A stretch of DNA of 64,000 bases, from NCBI RefSeq assembly GCF_030852425.1, contig NZ_NSDM01000013.1, positions 248,001 to 312,000 of the forward strand, given 5' to 3'. Position 1 is the first letter of the stretch, and each line of letters starts with the position of its first letter. Below, piece by piece: positions 50,502-60,547 of this stretch. The notes under the pieces are model-generated. The model searched no databases. It saw only the letters and a list, made by a program, of their open reading frames with translations, and had not been told where the DNA came from. This DNA is from Saccharothrix longispora (GTDB lineage: Bacteria; Actinomycetota; Actinomycetes; Mycobacteriales; Pseudonocardiaceae). The position numbers and the translations under genes are program-made.

Positions 50502-51365
50502 TCACCGCGGGAGGGCTCGGCCGGAGGCGGGCCAGGAGGAGGTCGGGAACCCGAGGGCGTCGCCCCGCGGGTTCTTCGAGTCGCGCACGCCCACGCGCGT
50601 CCCGAACGCCACCGCGACAGCACCGCCGTGGTCGGGCACGCCCCGGGCGGGGCGGGCGACGGTGATGATCTCCCGGCTGGTCGCGGTCAGCGGCGCGCGG
50701 TCCCAGGAGCCGTGGCGCTCCACCACCTCGAACCCGGTCTCCGCGAGCAGCGCGTCGACCTGTTCGGCGGTGGTGAACCGCAGGGTCGCCCGCTCCACCA
50801 CGTCCTCCGCCCAGTCCGGGCTGCTGTGCGTCTCGCTGAACCGCACCAGGCCGTCCCGCACGTCCTCCACCCGGTGCTCGACGCGGACCCGCTCGCCGTT
50901 CTCGCCGGTGATGTCGACCCCGTGCTCGGGCGTCCACCGCTCCCACGCCCGCGCGCCGGGGTTCCGGGTCTCGAAGGCGTACCGGCCGCCGGGCCGCAAC
51001 GCGCGCCGGACGGCGGTGAACTGCGCGCGCACGTCGTCGTCGGTGAGGAACACCTGGAACACGTGCCCCGTCATCACGACGAGGTCGAACTCCGCCTCGT
51101 ACCCGGCCGTGCCCAGGACGCCCTCGACCCACTCCACGCCCTCGTGGCGGCGGGCCACGGCCAGCGCGTGCGGGTCCGGGTCCAGGCCGACGAGGCGGCC
51201 GGTGTGCCCGGACGCGCGGGCGGCGTGCAGCAGCACGCCGGTGCCGCAGCCGACGTCCAGCACGGCGTCGGCGGAGCGCACCAGGTCGAGGTGGAAGTCG
51301 TCCGAGTCGCCCCAGGTGTTGATCGCGTCGTACAGGGCGGCCGTCTTCGCGCGGTCCTCCGTCAT
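50502..51365 (-). CDS. Class I SAM-dependent methyltransferase with a DUF397-like C-terminal tail
   Basis: A 287-residue protein. SAM motif I is VLDVGCGTGVLLHAARASG (about residues 34-53), acidic loop GLDPDPHALAVARRHEGV, and motif IV-like FDLVVMTGHVFQVFL. The methyltransferase fold ends near ATSREIITVARPA. The last about 45 residues (VAVAFGTRVGVRDSKNPRGD, then LGFPTSSW) closely resemble the core of DUF397, normally a stand-alone about 60-residue protein partnered with an XRE regulator. The end is truncated relative to DUF397. Converges with the small protein gene 3 bp away. Substrate unknown. Confidence 0.88.
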   Translation of the reverse strand: MTEDRAKTAALYDAINTWGDSDDFHLDLVRSADAVLDVGCGTGVLLHAARASGHTGRLVGLDPDPHALAVARRHEGVEWVEGVLGTAGYEAEFDLVVMTGHVFQVFLTDDDVRAQFTAVRRALRPGGRYAFETRNPGARAWERWTPEHGVDITGENGERVRVEHRVEDVRDGLVRFSETHSSPDWAEDVVERATLRFTTAEQVDALLAETGFEVVERHGSWDRAPLTATSREIITVARPARGVPDHGGAVAVAFGTRVGVRDSKNPRGDALGFPTSSWPASGRALPR

Positions 51366-51456
51366 CCGGCCGAGTGTGGCCCGACGCGCGACGGGCCGCG
51401 AGCGGTTTTCCGCTCACGGCCCGTCGGGCGGACGTGGTCGAACCCGGTCGACCGGG

Positions 51457-52056
51457 TCAGGCGAACGTCGGCTGCCGCATGGCGTGCTGCACCAGCGTGA
51501 TCAGCGTCTGCTTGGTCGACTGCCGGTTGCGCGCGTCGCACGGGACGATCGGCACCGCCTGGTCGATCGTCAGCGCCTCCCGGATGTCCTCGATGCGGTG
51601 GTGCAGCAGGCCGTCGAAGCAGTTCACGCCCACCACGTACGGCAGTTCGCGGTCCTCGAAGAAGTCGATCGAGGCGAACGCGTCGGACAGCCTGCGGGTG
51701 TCGACCAGCACGACCGCGCCGATCGCGCCCCGCACCAGGTCGTCCCACATGAACCAGAAGCGGTGCTGGCCGGGGGTGCCGAACAGGTACAGGATCAGGT
51801 CGCTGTCGAGCGAGACGCGGCCGAAGTCCATGGCCACCGTGGTGGTCATCTTGTTCGGCGTGCTCGTCAGGTCGTCCACGCCGACGCTGGCCTCGGTCAT
51901 CACCGCCTCGGTGGTCAGCGGGACGATCTCCGACACCGAGCCGACGAAGGTCGTCTTGCCGACGCCGAACCCGCCCGCCACCACGATCTTGGTCGACGTG
52001 ACGGACGTGCTCGGCACCGCGGGCGACCCGGGCCGTCCGGGAGCGCGACCGCTCAT
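51457..52056 (-). CDS. Conservon small GTPase (CvnD-like)
   Basis: A 199-residue Ras-like GTPase of the MglA/CvnD type: P-loop GGFGVGKTTFVGSVS (about residues 28-42), TEASVGVDDLTSTPNKMTTT (switch I), LFGTPGQHRFWFMWDDLVRG (G3 and switch II). A canonical NKxD is replaced by GVNCFD. It would switch downstream of the roadblock protein and sensor kinase. The usual DUF742 gene (CvnC) between roadblock and GTPase is absent here; the gap is only 43 bp. Confidence 0.93.
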   Translation of the reverse strand: MSGRAPGRPGSPAVPSTSVTSTKIVVAGGFGVGKTTFVGSVSEIVPLTTEAVMTEASVGVDDLTSTPNKMTTTVAMDFGRVSLDSDLILYLFGTPGQHRFWFMWDDLVRGAIGAVVLVDTRRLSDAFASIDFFEDRELPYVVGVNCFDGLLHHRIEDIREALTIDQAVPIVPCDARNRQSTKQTLITLVQHAMRQPTFA

Positions 52057-52099
52057 GTTGCTCTGCTTTCCCTAGTAGTAGGAGGACCGCCGGTGGGGC

Positions 52100-52522
52100 T
52101 CAGCTGCGCATCGCCACGTGGAGCCGCGACCGGATCTCCGGGGTCAGCTGGATGCCGACCCGCTCGACCAGTCGCGTCATGGCGTAGCCGATGAGGCCGA
52201 TGTCGCAGTTCGGGGCGGCCAGCACGGCCAGGCAGGACCCGTCGCTGATGGACATGAGGAACAGGTAGCCCCGTTCCATCTCCACGACGGTCTGCTTGAC
52301 GTCACCGGCCTCGAAGCACCGCGCGGCCCCGAGGTTCAGGCTGACCAGGCCCGACGAGACGGCCGCGAGCTGCTCGGCGCGGTCGACCGGGAGGCGCTCC
52401 GAGGACGCGAGCAACAGGCCGTCCGCCGAGACCACGATCGCGTGCGCCACGCCCGCGACCCGGCTGACGAAATCGTCGACCAGCCAACTGAAGTTGTTCA
52501 GTTCTTCGGCTGCGGAGGTCAC
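52100..52522 (-). CDS. Roadblock/LC7-domain protein (CvnB-like)
   Basis: A 140-residue Roadblock protein: [39 protein letters not shown], and [20 protein letters not shown] are standard actinobacterial MglB/CvnB features. It is presumed to regulate the GTPase encoded next. GTG 52522 overlaps the kinase stop by GTGA. Confidence 0.94.
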   Translation of the reverse strand: MTSAAEELNNFSWLVDDFVSRVAGVAHAIVVSADGLLLASSERLPVDRAEQLAAVSSGLVSLNLGAARCFEAGDVKQTVVEMERGYLFLMSISDGSCLAVLAAPNCDIGLIGYAMTRLVERVGIQLTPEIRSRLHVAMRS

Positions 52523-55500
52523 TTCTGCTCCTTGTTGTCTGCGTTGCCGAACGACAAGCCCTCCCAGGGCATCCCGGCGTCGTCGCCGGACTCGCGGCCC
52601 AGCTGCACACCTCGCTGGTAGGTGGCGAAGCGCTGCCGCAACCGGTCCGCGGACCGGCGCGGGGGCGCGGTCGCGAGGCCGGCGGACGTGGAGCCGTTCG
52701 CCGACGGCTGGGCCGACGGCGACGACCCCCGGGGGGAGGGCGCGGTGAGCGATCCGGGCACCAGGCGCGCCTTGGGGACGCGCTTGGGCAGACCCGCGGT
52801 GGTGGTGTCGTCCACGGGAGCCTTGAGCGTGTTGGTGGCCGTGGACCACCCGTCGTCCGCCGCGCCCCACCCGGCCGCCGTCCCCGACGTGGGGATCGCC
52901 GACGGCGCGGGCTCGCGCTTGGGCAGACCCGCGGGCGTGGAGCCCTTGGGCTCCGGCGGGACGGGCTTGGGGAGCGGCGACGGCGCGGGAGCGGCGTGGG
53001 CCGGGGCGTGCTCCGCCTCGGCCGGGTCCACGCGCTGGGCGTAGACCGTGCGCTCCGACGCGGACCCGTCCGAGTCCCCGACCAGGTCGACCCGATCGGC
53101 GAACATGGTCCTCTCCGCGGCGGTCTCGGGCGGCACGCTCCGGCCGCCGTTGAGGTCGCCCTGCACGTGCACGGGCGCGTCGGCGGCCTCGCCGCCCTGG
53201 AACCAGCGGGACAGCACGTCCTCGTAGATGGGCAGGCGCTGGGTCGAGGCGTCGTCCTCCTCGATCGCCGGCGGGGGCGTGGGCTCGTAGTCGGCCGCGC
53301 CCGGCGGGTAGGAGTAGTCCGGCGCCTCGTCGGCGGGCGGCGGGACCGTCTCGGTCACCGTGGCGGTGAACAGGTCGGTCGACGGGCTCCGCTCGACCTC
53401 GAAGTAGCCGTTGGGCTCGGCGGTGTGCGTCTGCACCACCGGGAACGGCGCGGGCGTCGCGTCCGGCGGGGCGTACGCGCCGGGTGTGGCGTCCGGCGTC
53501 CACTTGGGGACGCCGGCGAGCACGCCGACACCGCTGGTCTCCACGTCCGGGTTGGCCTGGCGCTGCGGCAGGGCCAGCGGGGCGGGCTTCGCGGCGATCG
53601 GCTCGGGTCCCCGGTGCAGCAGGCCGACCGGGAGGACGACCTGGGCCGTGACCCCACCCTCTATGTCGTCGTTGTTGCTCAGCGTGACCCTGATCTCGTG
53701 GCGCTTGGCCAGCTGGCCGACCACGTACAGGCCCATCTCGCGGGCCACCGACACGTCGACCTCGGGCGGGTCGGCGAGCTTGGTGTTCGCCTCGGCGATG
53801 TCCTGCTCCTGCATGCCGACACCGCGGTCGTGGATGCGGATGGACACCTCGCCGCGCCGGGTCTCGATGGCCCGCACCGTGACCTTGGTGGTGGGCTTGG
53901 AGAACGCGGTCGCGTTGTCGAGCAGCTCGGCGATGAGGTGCGCGAGGTCGTTGACCACGCGGCCCTGCACGCGCATCTCGGGCGCGGGCGCGATCTGGAT
54001 GCGGGCGTACTTCTCGACCTCGGACACCGCGGCGCCGAGCACCTCGGAGATCGGCACGGGCCGGGTGACGCGGCGGTTGACCGTGGTGCCGGAGAGCACC
54101 AGCAGGTTCTCGCTGTTGCGGCGCATCTGGGTCGCCAGGTGGTCCAGCTCGAACAGGCTGGCCAGCTGGTCGGGGTCCTGCTCGTCCTGCTCCAGCCGGT
54201 CGATGACCGTGATCTGCCGCTCCACCAGTGCCTGCGAGCGCCGCGACAGGTTGATGAACATGTCGTTGACGTTCGCGCGGAGCGCCACCTGCTCGACGGC
54301 GAGGCGGACGGCCTCGCGCTGCACGGCGTCGAACGCGCGGGCCACCTGGCCGACCTCTTCGGTCGTGTTGATGGGCACCGGCACCAACGCCTCCTCCGCG
54401 GCGCGTTCCGGGTCGCGGTGCGTCCGGATGCGCTTGATCGCGTCGGGCAGGCGGTTGCGGGCCACGTCGAGCGCGGTGCGCCGCAGGACGCGCAGCGGCG
54501 TCAGCATCGAGCGGGCGACGAACGCCATGAGGGCGAACGCGATGATCAGGGCGACGGCGACCAGGGCCGCGTCGCGCCAGGCGTTGCCGCGGGCGGTCTC
54601 GGTCAGCTCGACCGCCGCCCGGTCGGCCTGGCCCTCGATGTCGCGGGTGACCGTCCGCAGCAGCGCCGCGGTCTCCTCGCCGACCCGCATGACCTCGGAG
54701 TCGTTGATCCCGACCTCGCCGGACTCGCCCTGCTGCACCTGGGCGAGCTGAACGAGCCGGTTGCGGCCGTCCACCGCCGGGCCGGACACGGTGTCCGACA
54801 GCAGCTGGCGGTTCTCCTGGCTCGCGACGTTCGCGAAGTCCGACAGCGCGGCGTCCAAACGGGACTGCGCGGCGCGCAGCGCGTTCAGCTGGCCGGGCGC
54901 GAACTCGCCGCGCTGCGCGACCGACAGCAGGATGGAGTTCTGCTGCGACAGCTGCTCCTTCGCGCTGTACAGCGCGAAGTTGGCGCCCGCGAGCGGCGTC
55001 AGCGTCCCGTTGCTCAGGCTGCTCGACGTCGCCCGGTGCACCTGCGCGAGCGTGGCCAGCACCTGGTTGTACGCGGTGTGGACCGAGACGTCGGGGTACC
55101 TGCTGTTGGACACCGTGTTGCGCAGGGCGAGCAGGCCGTCGAGGGACTGCACCGCCTTCTGGAACGCGTCGCGCACCGATTCGTCGATGCCGCTCGTCGC
55201 CGCGGCGACGTCGCGGAAGCGACCGACCTCGCTGTCGACCTTGCCGGACCGCGTGACGTACTCCCCGGCGCCTTCGCCGCGACCGCCCGCCACGAACCAC
55301 ACCGCGGCGTCGCGCTCCAGCTGGAGCGCGTCGGAGACCGCGGCGGCCTGGGCGGACAGCTGGAGTTCCCGCTGGACCTTGCCGAACAGCTCGACGTCGT
55401 CGAGCTGCGTGTTCAGCCGCAGCCCCGCGAGGGTCAGCGTGCTCAGCGCGGGCACCAGGAGCACCACGGCCAGCTTGCTGCGCAGGCGCCAGTTCCTCAA

Positions 55501-55641
55501 ACGCCACCGGGACACGCCCCGGTCGGCGGGAACCGCGCCTGTGCTGGGACCCGAGTCGGGCGGACCGCTCTCGGCGGTCCCCGTGTCGAGTTGAATCCGC
55601 TCCGGATCTCTCCCGGAGGCGTGGTCGTCGTGACCGCGCAC
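52519..55641 (-). CDS. Nitrate-sensing-domain sensor histidine kinase (CvnA-like)
   Basis: About 1040 residues. One transmembrane helix near residues 55-75 ([20 protein letters not shown]), an extracytoplasmic NIT domain, a second helix near 365 ([19 protein letters not shown]) and a HAMP-like region. A dimerisation segment [20 protein letters not shown] carries the likely phospho-histidine. The HATPase has N box [17 protein letters not shown] and G1 [10 protein letters not shown]. The last about 350 residues are Pro/Ala/Glu-rich and disordered. GTG 55641 is preferred (GGGGAG 10 nt upstream); TTG 55695 is possible. First gene of the conservon. Confidence 0.9.
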   Translation of the reverse strand: MRGHDDHASGRDPERIQLDTGTAESGPPDSGPSTGAVPADRGVSRWRLRNWRLRSKLAVVLLVPALSTLTLAGLRLNTQLDDVELFGKVQRELQLSAQAAAVSDALQLERDAAVWFVAGGRGEGAGEYVTRSGKVDSEVGRFRDVAAATSGIDESVRDAFQKAVQSLDGLLALRNTVSNSRYPDVSVHTAYNQVLATLAQVHRATSSSLSNGTLTPLAGANFALYSAKEQLSQQNSILLSVAQRGEFAPGQLNALRAAQSRLDAALSDFANVASQENRQLLSDTVSGPAVDGRNRLVQLAQVQQGESGEVGINDSEVMRVGEETAALLRTVTRDIEGQADRAAVELTETARGNAWRDAALVAVALIIAFALMAFVARSMLTPLRVLRRTALDVARNRLPDAIKRIRTHRDPERAAEEALVPVPINTTEEVGQVARAFDAVQREAVRLAVEQVALRANVNDMFINLSRRSQALVERQITVIDRLEQDEQDPDQLASLFELDHLATQMRRNSENLLVLSGTTVNRRVTRPVPISEVLGAAVSEVEKYARIQIAPAPEMRVQGRVVNDLAHLIAELLDNATAFSKPTTKVTVRAIETRRGEVSIRIHDRGVGMQEQDIAEANTKLADPPEVDVSVAREMGLYVVGQLAKRHEIRVTLSNNDDIEGGVTAQVVLPVGLLHRGPEPIAAKPAPLALPQRQANPDVETSGVGVLAGVPKWTPDATPGAYAPPDATPAPFPVVQTHTAEPNGYFEVERSPSTDLFTATVTETVPPPADEAPDYSYPPGAADYEPTPPPAIEEDDASTQRLPIYEDVLSRWFQGGEAADAPVHVQGDLNGGRSVPPETAAERTMFADRVDLVGDSDGSASERTVYAQRVDPAEAEHAPAHAAPAPSPLPKPVPPEPKGSTPAGLPKREPAPSAIPTSGTAAGWGAADDGWSTATNTLKAPVDDTTTAGLPKRVPKARLVPGSLTAPSPRGSSPSAQPSANGSTSAGLATAPPRRSADRLRQRFATYQRGVQLGRESGDDAGMPWEGLSFGNADNKEQK

Positions 55642-55867
55642 CGTCAGCACACTCCCCAGCCCCCCAGCCAGTGATGAAACGAGACTTCCCTGCAAACCCG
55701 GGCGATCTTGGTGGAAAAAAGCCCGGAGTCATACCGCCGTTCGGACGAGGACCCGTGTAGTTGGTAAATCAACCATTGTCGCGCGGACCACAGCTGGACG
55801 CGCTAAACGATCGCTAACCCGGTTCACGGGTATTTCACGCCTCGGACCCGAACGGGAAACGCCCGAG

Positions 55868-55894
55868 GGGGGAGCCCGACGGGCGGGCTCCCCC
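55868..55894 (-). terminator. Terminator after the substrate-binding protein gene
   Basis: GGGGGAGCCCG / CGGGCTCCCCC: an 11-bp stem with loop ACGGG, 8 nt beyond the stop at 55903 on the minus strand. Confidence 0.75.
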
Positions 55895-55902
55895 TCCGGG
55901 GG

Positions 55903-56928
55903 TCAGCCCTCGGAGCTGACCAGCATCGGCTTCACGTCGAAGTCGTTCTCGAGCAGCCCGTAGGTTCGCATCAGGTTCGAGACCCGCTGCAACCGGGTGG
56001 CGTCGAGCGTCGTCGGGTACTCGCCGAAGTGGACCAGACCAGCGGTTTCCTTGTCCACCTTGGCGTACTCGACGAGCAGCGGCTCGACCGTGGGGCGGTC
56101 GGCGGCGTCGCGCTGCCCCTTGGCCATGGCGCGCTGGAACGCCTTCACCGTGTTGGGGTTCTGGTTGGCGAACTTGCCGGTCGTGCCGTAGCCCGCGATC
56201 GGGATGCCGTCCGTCGGACCGGACGCCGCGTCGAGCACGGTGATCTGGCCGCTGACCCGCTGGGCCTTGCTGATGAAGGGCTCCACCATGAAGGCGGCGT
56301 CGACGGTGCCGTTCTGCACCGCGGCCTCCATGTCGGGGAACGGGAACTCCTTGAACGTCACCTTGGACACGTCCACGTTGTTGGCTTCCAACGTGGCCTT
56401 CGCGGTCAGCTCGGCGATGTTCTTGAAGGTGTTGATCGCGATCGTCTTGCCCTCGAGGTCCTTGGGGGACTTCACGGCCGAGTCCGACTTGGACAGGATC
56501 AGGAACATCTCGGGCTTGGCCTGGTAGCCGTCGCTGACCAGCTTCAGGCCGTCGACGCCCTTCGCGGCGCCCTTGGACTCGGCGAGGAAGAACGAGACCC
56601 AGTTGCCGAACGTGATGTCGAGCGAACCGTCGATCAGGCCCGGGATGGCCGCGGCGCCACCCTGGATGGTCTTGACCTCGACCTCAAGACCCTCCTCCTT
56701 GAAGTAACCCTTCTTGATCGCGACGTGGACCGACGCGACGTCGAGGACGGGGATCAGGCCAAGGGTGATCTTGGCCTTCTCGACCTTGCCCGGAGCTGCG
56801 GCCTCGGTGGGCTTGTCCTCGCTGCCGCTGCCGCCGAGCGCGCCACAGGCGGACACGCTGGCGAACAGGGCGACGGCGGACAGCACGCCGAAGATCCTTC
56901 GAGCCGAGAGGCCGACTCTTCGAGTCAT
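55903..56928 (-). CDS. NitT/TauT-type ABC substrate-binding lipoprotein
   Basis: A 341-residue binding protein. The signal peptide ends in lipobox VSAC. The SsuA/NMT1 fold is clear: ITLGLIPVLDVASVHVAIKK, GYFKEEGLEVEVKTIQGGAA, GSLDITFGNWVSFFLAES, DLEGKTIAINTFKNIAELTA and VDAAFMVEPFISKAQRV. ATG 56928 has AGGAG 10 nt upstream (ATG 56937 is too close). The matching ATPase and two permeases lie 2 kb away at 58866-61344, with pobA between. Substrate probably an aromatic acid, by context. Confidence 0.92.
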   Translation of the reverse strand: MTRRVGLSARRIFGVLSAVALFASVSACGALGGSGSEDKPTEAAAPGKVEKAKITLGLIPVLDVASVHVAIKKGYFKEEGLEVEVKTIQGGAAAIPGLIDGSLDITFGNWVSFFLAESKGAAKGVDGLKLVSDGYQAKPEMFLILSKSDSAVKSPKDLEGKTIAINTFKNIAELTAKATLEANNVDVSKVTFKEFPFPDMEAAVQNGTVDAAFMVEPFISKAQRVSGQITVLDAASGPTDGIPIAGYGTTGKFANQNPNTVKAFQRAMAKGQRDAADRPTVEPLLVEYAKVDKETAGLVHFGEYPTTLDATRLQRVSNLMRTYGLLENDFDVKPMLVSSEG

Positions 56929-57112
56929 GGGGGGCATCTCCTGTTGGAGTGACGACTTTGCGGGGGCAGGATGCACGATCGACGGGGGCGTTGTTGAACC
57001 ACTCAAAGTGATCCGAGCGGCTCGACAACACCCGGTCGACCGACACTCGAAGGCTGATCCACTACCTTCGGTGAGCATCTTTGCACAGGCTGTCCAGAGG
57101 TTGGGGTATGCG

Positions 57113-58318
57113 GTGAGTGATCTTGACACCGAATGGGCCGTACAGAGCAACCGGCGTGCGGTGGGCATCGTCGGCGCGGGCCCGGCGGGATTGACCTTGG
57201 GTAACCTCCTGCACGAAGCAGGAATTCCCTGCGTTGTGCTGGAAAAAGGCACCCGGGAGTACATCGAGTCGAGGCCCCGCGCGGGGGTCCTGGAGCACCG
57301 CGCGGTGCAGATGTTGACCGAGCACGGGCTCGCCGACCGATTGCTCCAAGAGGCGGATCGGCACGGGGCGTGCGAATTCCGCGTGAACGGGCATGCGCAC
57401 GAGGTGGACTACTCCACGCTGTACGACGGCCAGACGCACTACATCTACCCGCAGCAGGAGGTCGTCCGGGACCTCGTCCGGCACTACGCGGACGAGCGCG
57501 GCGGCGAGGTCCGGTGGTCGGTCGGGAATGTCGAACTGCACGACGTCACCGGGCCGGAACCGGCTCTGAGCTGGACGAACGCGGACGGCACGGAGGAGCG
57601 GCTGGAGTGCTCGTTCATCGCCGGCGCGGACGGGTTCCACGGCGTGAGCCGGCGGAGCATCCCGGCCGGGGCGCTCCAGGAGTTCACCCACCAGCACGGG
57701 ATCGAGTGGCTGAGCATCCTGGCCGAGGCCCCGCCATCCACCCACAAGGTGATTTACGCGCTTCACCCGGACGGATTCGCGGGTCATATGCTCCGCAGTT
57801 CTACGGTTTCGCGTTACTACCTGCAGGTCCCGGTGGACGACAGCGTGGACAACTGGCCGGACGAGCGGGTGTGGGCGGAGCTGCACAAGCGGTTGGCGCT
57901 CAAGGACTCCGACTGGAAGCTGGTCGAGGGACCCATCATCGAGAAGCGCATCCTCGACATGCGCAGCCACGTGGTCGAACCGATGAACCACGGGAACCTG
58001 TACCTGCTGGGGGACGCCGCGCACATCATCACCCCGGTGGGCGCCAAGGGCATGAACCTCGCGCTGCACGACGCGGAGGTGCTCGCGGACGCCATCGCCG
58101 CCTACCACCGAACGGGCGATGACACCGGCCTCCGGACGTACTCCGAGGTGTGCTTGCGCAGGGTCTGGCGTGCGCAGGAGTTCTCCCAGTGGATGGTCTT
58201 CATGATCCACCGTTCGCCGGAGCCGTTCCTGAGCCGTTTGGGGCAGGCCCGGTTGGAGCACCTGATCGGTTCCCGGTCGTCCGCGGGATATTTCGCGCAA
58301 AACTACGTGGGACCTTGA
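57113..58318 (+). CDS. pobA: 4-hydroxybenzoate 3-monooxygenase (FAD-dependent)
   Basis: A 401-residue flavoprotein hydroxylase. FAD motif GIVGAGPAGLTLGNLLHEAG near residue 20, RAGVLEHRAVQMLTEHGLAD, the substrate-binding SRYYLQVP (equivalent of the Ser/Arg pair in the Pseudomonas enzyme) and GDAAHIITPVGAKGMNLALH. It converts 4-hydroxybenzoate to protocatechuate using NAD(P)H and O2. GTG 57113 has AGAGGTTGGGG upstream. Divergent from the binding-protein gene; protocatechuate ring-cleavage genes are not in the window. Confidence 0.9.
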   Translation: MSDLDTEWAVQSNRRAVGIVGAGPAGLTLGNLLHEAGIPCVVLEKGTREYIESRPRAGVLEHRAVQMLTEHGLADRLLQEADRHGACEFRVNGHAHEVDYSTLYDGQTHYIYPQQEVVRDLVRHYADERGGEVRWSVGNVELHDVTGPEPALSWTNADGTEERLECSFIAGADGFHGVSRRSIPAGALQEFTHQHGIEWLSILAEAPPSTHKVIYALHPDGFAGHMLRSSTVSRYYLQVPVDDSVDNWPDERVWAELHKRLALKDSDWKLVEGPIIEKRILDMRSHVVEPMNHGNLYLLGDAAHIITPVGAKGMNLALHDAEVLADAIAAYHRTGDDTGLRTYSEVCLRRVWRAQEFSQWMVFMIHRSPEPFLSRLGQARLEHLIGSRSSAGYFAQNYVGP

Positions 58319-58865
58319 GGAGGACGACCGTCGATTAACGGCACCGCCGCCGCGTGACGCGGCCCGGGCCGTCCAGGATGCCGCCGTCCGTTCCCCCGGA
58401 AAGCGGGCGCATTTCGCCCGCCCGACGAGCGGGATGACGGCGGGAGCACCACCGGTTCGATTCCGGAGTGCGTCGGGAACACCACCTCGCAGCCGGACCG
58501 GACACCCCGGCGCCATTGCCCGCCGGACCCCTCCGTCGCCGTTTTCGACATTGCGCGGCGACGACCGCTCCGCGCCTTCCCGGCGCGGGCGTGTACCCCC
58601 GGTGGTCATGGACGAAACAGTGGGTGGAGCCCCACTCACAAACCACGCTGCGTGATCCCCGGGTCGATCGACCGCCTCGCGGAAAGATGTCGAATCGTTG
58701 CGAACGACCGTCGTCGAAATACGTCTGCCGCACCGGTCGGAAATGATCGCCGAACCGCGTGGAAAGCCGGGCACGACAACGGGCGACCCCCGGCGCGGCC
58801 CCTGAGAGGCCCGGTGCGCCGCGGATCGCCCGCCGCTGGTGTTCCCTACCCTATGTGAAGGTGTT
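58319..58865. other. 547-bp gene-free region downstream of pobA and the ABC operon
   Basis: Convergent space: pobA ends on the left and the ATPase gene on the right. A GCGGGCG-CATTT-CGCCCGC hairpin at 58403-58421 may terminate pobA. Bases 58600-58740 are less GC-rich, and I see no gene in either direction. Confidence 0.5.
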
Positions 58866-59747
58866 TCACGTCGTAGCGCGTTCCTCGGCCTCGGCGCGCG
58901 AGGTCTCGGCGCGCTCCGCCTCGGCCCACCGCGCGGCCTGCTCGTCGTCGGCCGTGCGGCGCGAGCGGATCACCCGCGAGGTCTTACCGACGTTGAGCAG
59001 GCGCGCCACCTCGGCCCGCAGCGCGACGAACTCGTCGGACTCGCGGGTCGTGATCTGGTCCCGCTGCGCGGGCAGGTCCACCGTGAGGTCGGCCACCACC
59101 GACGCGGGCGAGGTCGACAGCACCAGGATGCGGTCGCCCAGGTAGACGCTCTCGTCGATGTCGTGCGTCACCACCAGGACCGTGGTGTCGTGCTCGGTGC
59201 GGACCTTGAGCAGCAGGTCCTCCAGCTCGAACCGGGTCTGCGCGTCCACCGAGGCGAACGGCTCGTCCATCAGCAGCAGGGCCGGGCGGTAGGCGAGCGC
59301 GCGGGCGATGGCCACGCGCTGCTGCATGCCGCCGGAGAGCTGCCACGGGTACTTGCGCTGCGCGCCGGCCAGGCCGACCCACTCCAGCGCCTCGGCCGCG
59401 CGGGCCTTCCGCTCGGACCGGCCGAGGCTGCGGCGCAGGGGGAACTCGACGTTCTTCTGCACCGTCAGCCACGGGAACAGCGAGCGGCTGTAGTCCTGGA
59501 ACACCACGGCGAGGTCGTCGGGCACGCCCTTGACCTGGTTGCCGTGCAGGCTGATGTCGCCCTTGGTGGGGCGGATCAGGCCCGAGATGGTGCGCAGCAG
59601 CGTGGACTTGCCGCAGCCGGACGGGCCGACGACGCAGACCAGCTCGCCTGCGCCGACGGTGAACGTGAGGCCGGCGATCGCGGTGTGCGCGCCGTCCTTG
59701 GCCTGGTAGGTGTGGCCGAGGTCGGCCACTTCGAGCATCGCGGTCAT
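58866..59747 (-). CDS. NitT/TauT-type ABC transporter ATP-binding protein
   Basis: A 293-residue ATPase: Walker A GPSGCGKSTLLRTISGL, Q-loop AVVFQDYSRSLFPWLTV, signature QLSGGMQQRVAIARALAYRP, Walker B LLLMDEPFASVDAQTR, H-loop VVTHDIDES. The C-terminal about 40 residues are a charged Glu/Arg/Ala tail. ATG 59747 overlaps the permease stop by ATGA and has GGAGG upstream. Last gene of the three-gene operon. Confidence 0.94.
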   Translation of the reverse strand: MTAMLEVADLGHTYQAKDGAHTAIAGLTFTVGAGELVCVVGPSGCGKSTLLRTISGLIRPTKGDISLHGNQVKGVPDDLAVVFQDYSRSLFPWLTVQKNVEFPLRRSLGRSERKARAAEALEWVGLAGAQRKYPWQLSGGMQQRVAIARALAYRPALLLMDEPFASVDAQTRFELEDLLLKVRTEHDTTVLVVTHDIDESVYLGDRILVLSTSPASVVADLTVDLPAQRDQITTRESDEFVALRAEVARLLNVGKTSRVIRSRRTADDEQAARWAEAERAETSRAEAEERATT

Positions 59748-60547
59748 ACTTTTTCCTCCACCGTCGCGGGGGTGCGCTCCTGCTTCGGTTGCCACGCAAG
59801 GGCTTTGCGCTCGAACGCGAGGAGCACGGTGTTGAGGGCGTAGCCGAGGACACCCAGGAGGATGATCCCGGCCCACATGTCGGGGAAGTCGAACTCCCGC
59901 TGTGCGACGAGGAGTTGCGACCCGATCCCGTTGTCGGTGCCGACGAGTTCGGACACGACCATGAGCACCAAGGACAGCGACAGGGAAACCCGCAGCCCGG
60001 CGAAGATCTTCGGCGCCGCGGAGGGCAGGACGACGCCGAGGACCCACTGGGGCTTGGGGATGCGGAACACCGCCGAGGTTTCGTACTTCGTCGCGTCGAC
60101 GGAGCGGGCGCCGTCGACGCTGTTGAGCAGGATCGGCCACAGCACGCCGAAGACGATCGTGACGAGCTGCATCTGGGTGCCGACGTTGAACAGCAGCAGG
60201 AACACCGGCACCAGGGCGGGCGGGGGGATGGAGCGCATGAAGGTCAGCAGGGGACCCGCGTACTGCATGCCCTTGGGCGAACGCCCCAGGGCGACGCCGA
60301 GCGAGATGCCGATGACGGCGGCCATCGCCCAGCCGGCGAGCAGCCGGCCGACGCTCGGGAACACGTGCTCGAACACCGTGTCGGTGAGGAACAGCGTGTT
60401 CAGCGGCCCGGTGAACCACAGCTCCCGCGCCGCTTCCGCGATCACCGTCGGCCGCGGGAAGAACGGGTCGTCCGCGTACCAGGTGACGAGCTCCCAGACC
60501 ACGACGAGGCCCACGAACACGCCCCAGCGCTGCACGAACCGGTTCAC
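59744..60547 (-). CDS. NitT/TauT-type ABC permease (second of pair)
   Basis: A 267-residue membrane protein with the binding-protein-dependent transport fold: PTVIAEAARELWF, SVGRLLAGWAMAAVIGISLG, the EAA-type loop YETSAVFRIPKPQWVLGVVL and SELVGTDNGIGSQLL. GTG 60547 overlaps the upstream permease stop by GTGA. Confidence 0.93.
   Translation of the reverse strand: MNRFVQRWGVFVGLVVVWELVTWYADDPFFPRPTVIAEAARELWFTGPLNTLFLTDTVFEHVFPSVGRLLAGWAMAAVIGISLGVALGRSPKGMQYAGPLLTFMRSIPPPALVPVFLLLFNVGTQMQLVTIVFGVLWPILLNSVDGARSVDATKYETSAVFRIPKPQWVLGVVLPSAAPKIFAGLRVSLSLSLVLMVVSELVGTDNGIGSQLLVAQREFDFPDMWAGIILLGVLGYALNTVLLAFERKALAWQPKQERTPATVEEKV

Noticed and set aside
52996-55674. 892-codon plus-strand open frame
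   Set aside because: Antisense to the sensor kinase gene; no recognisable fold.
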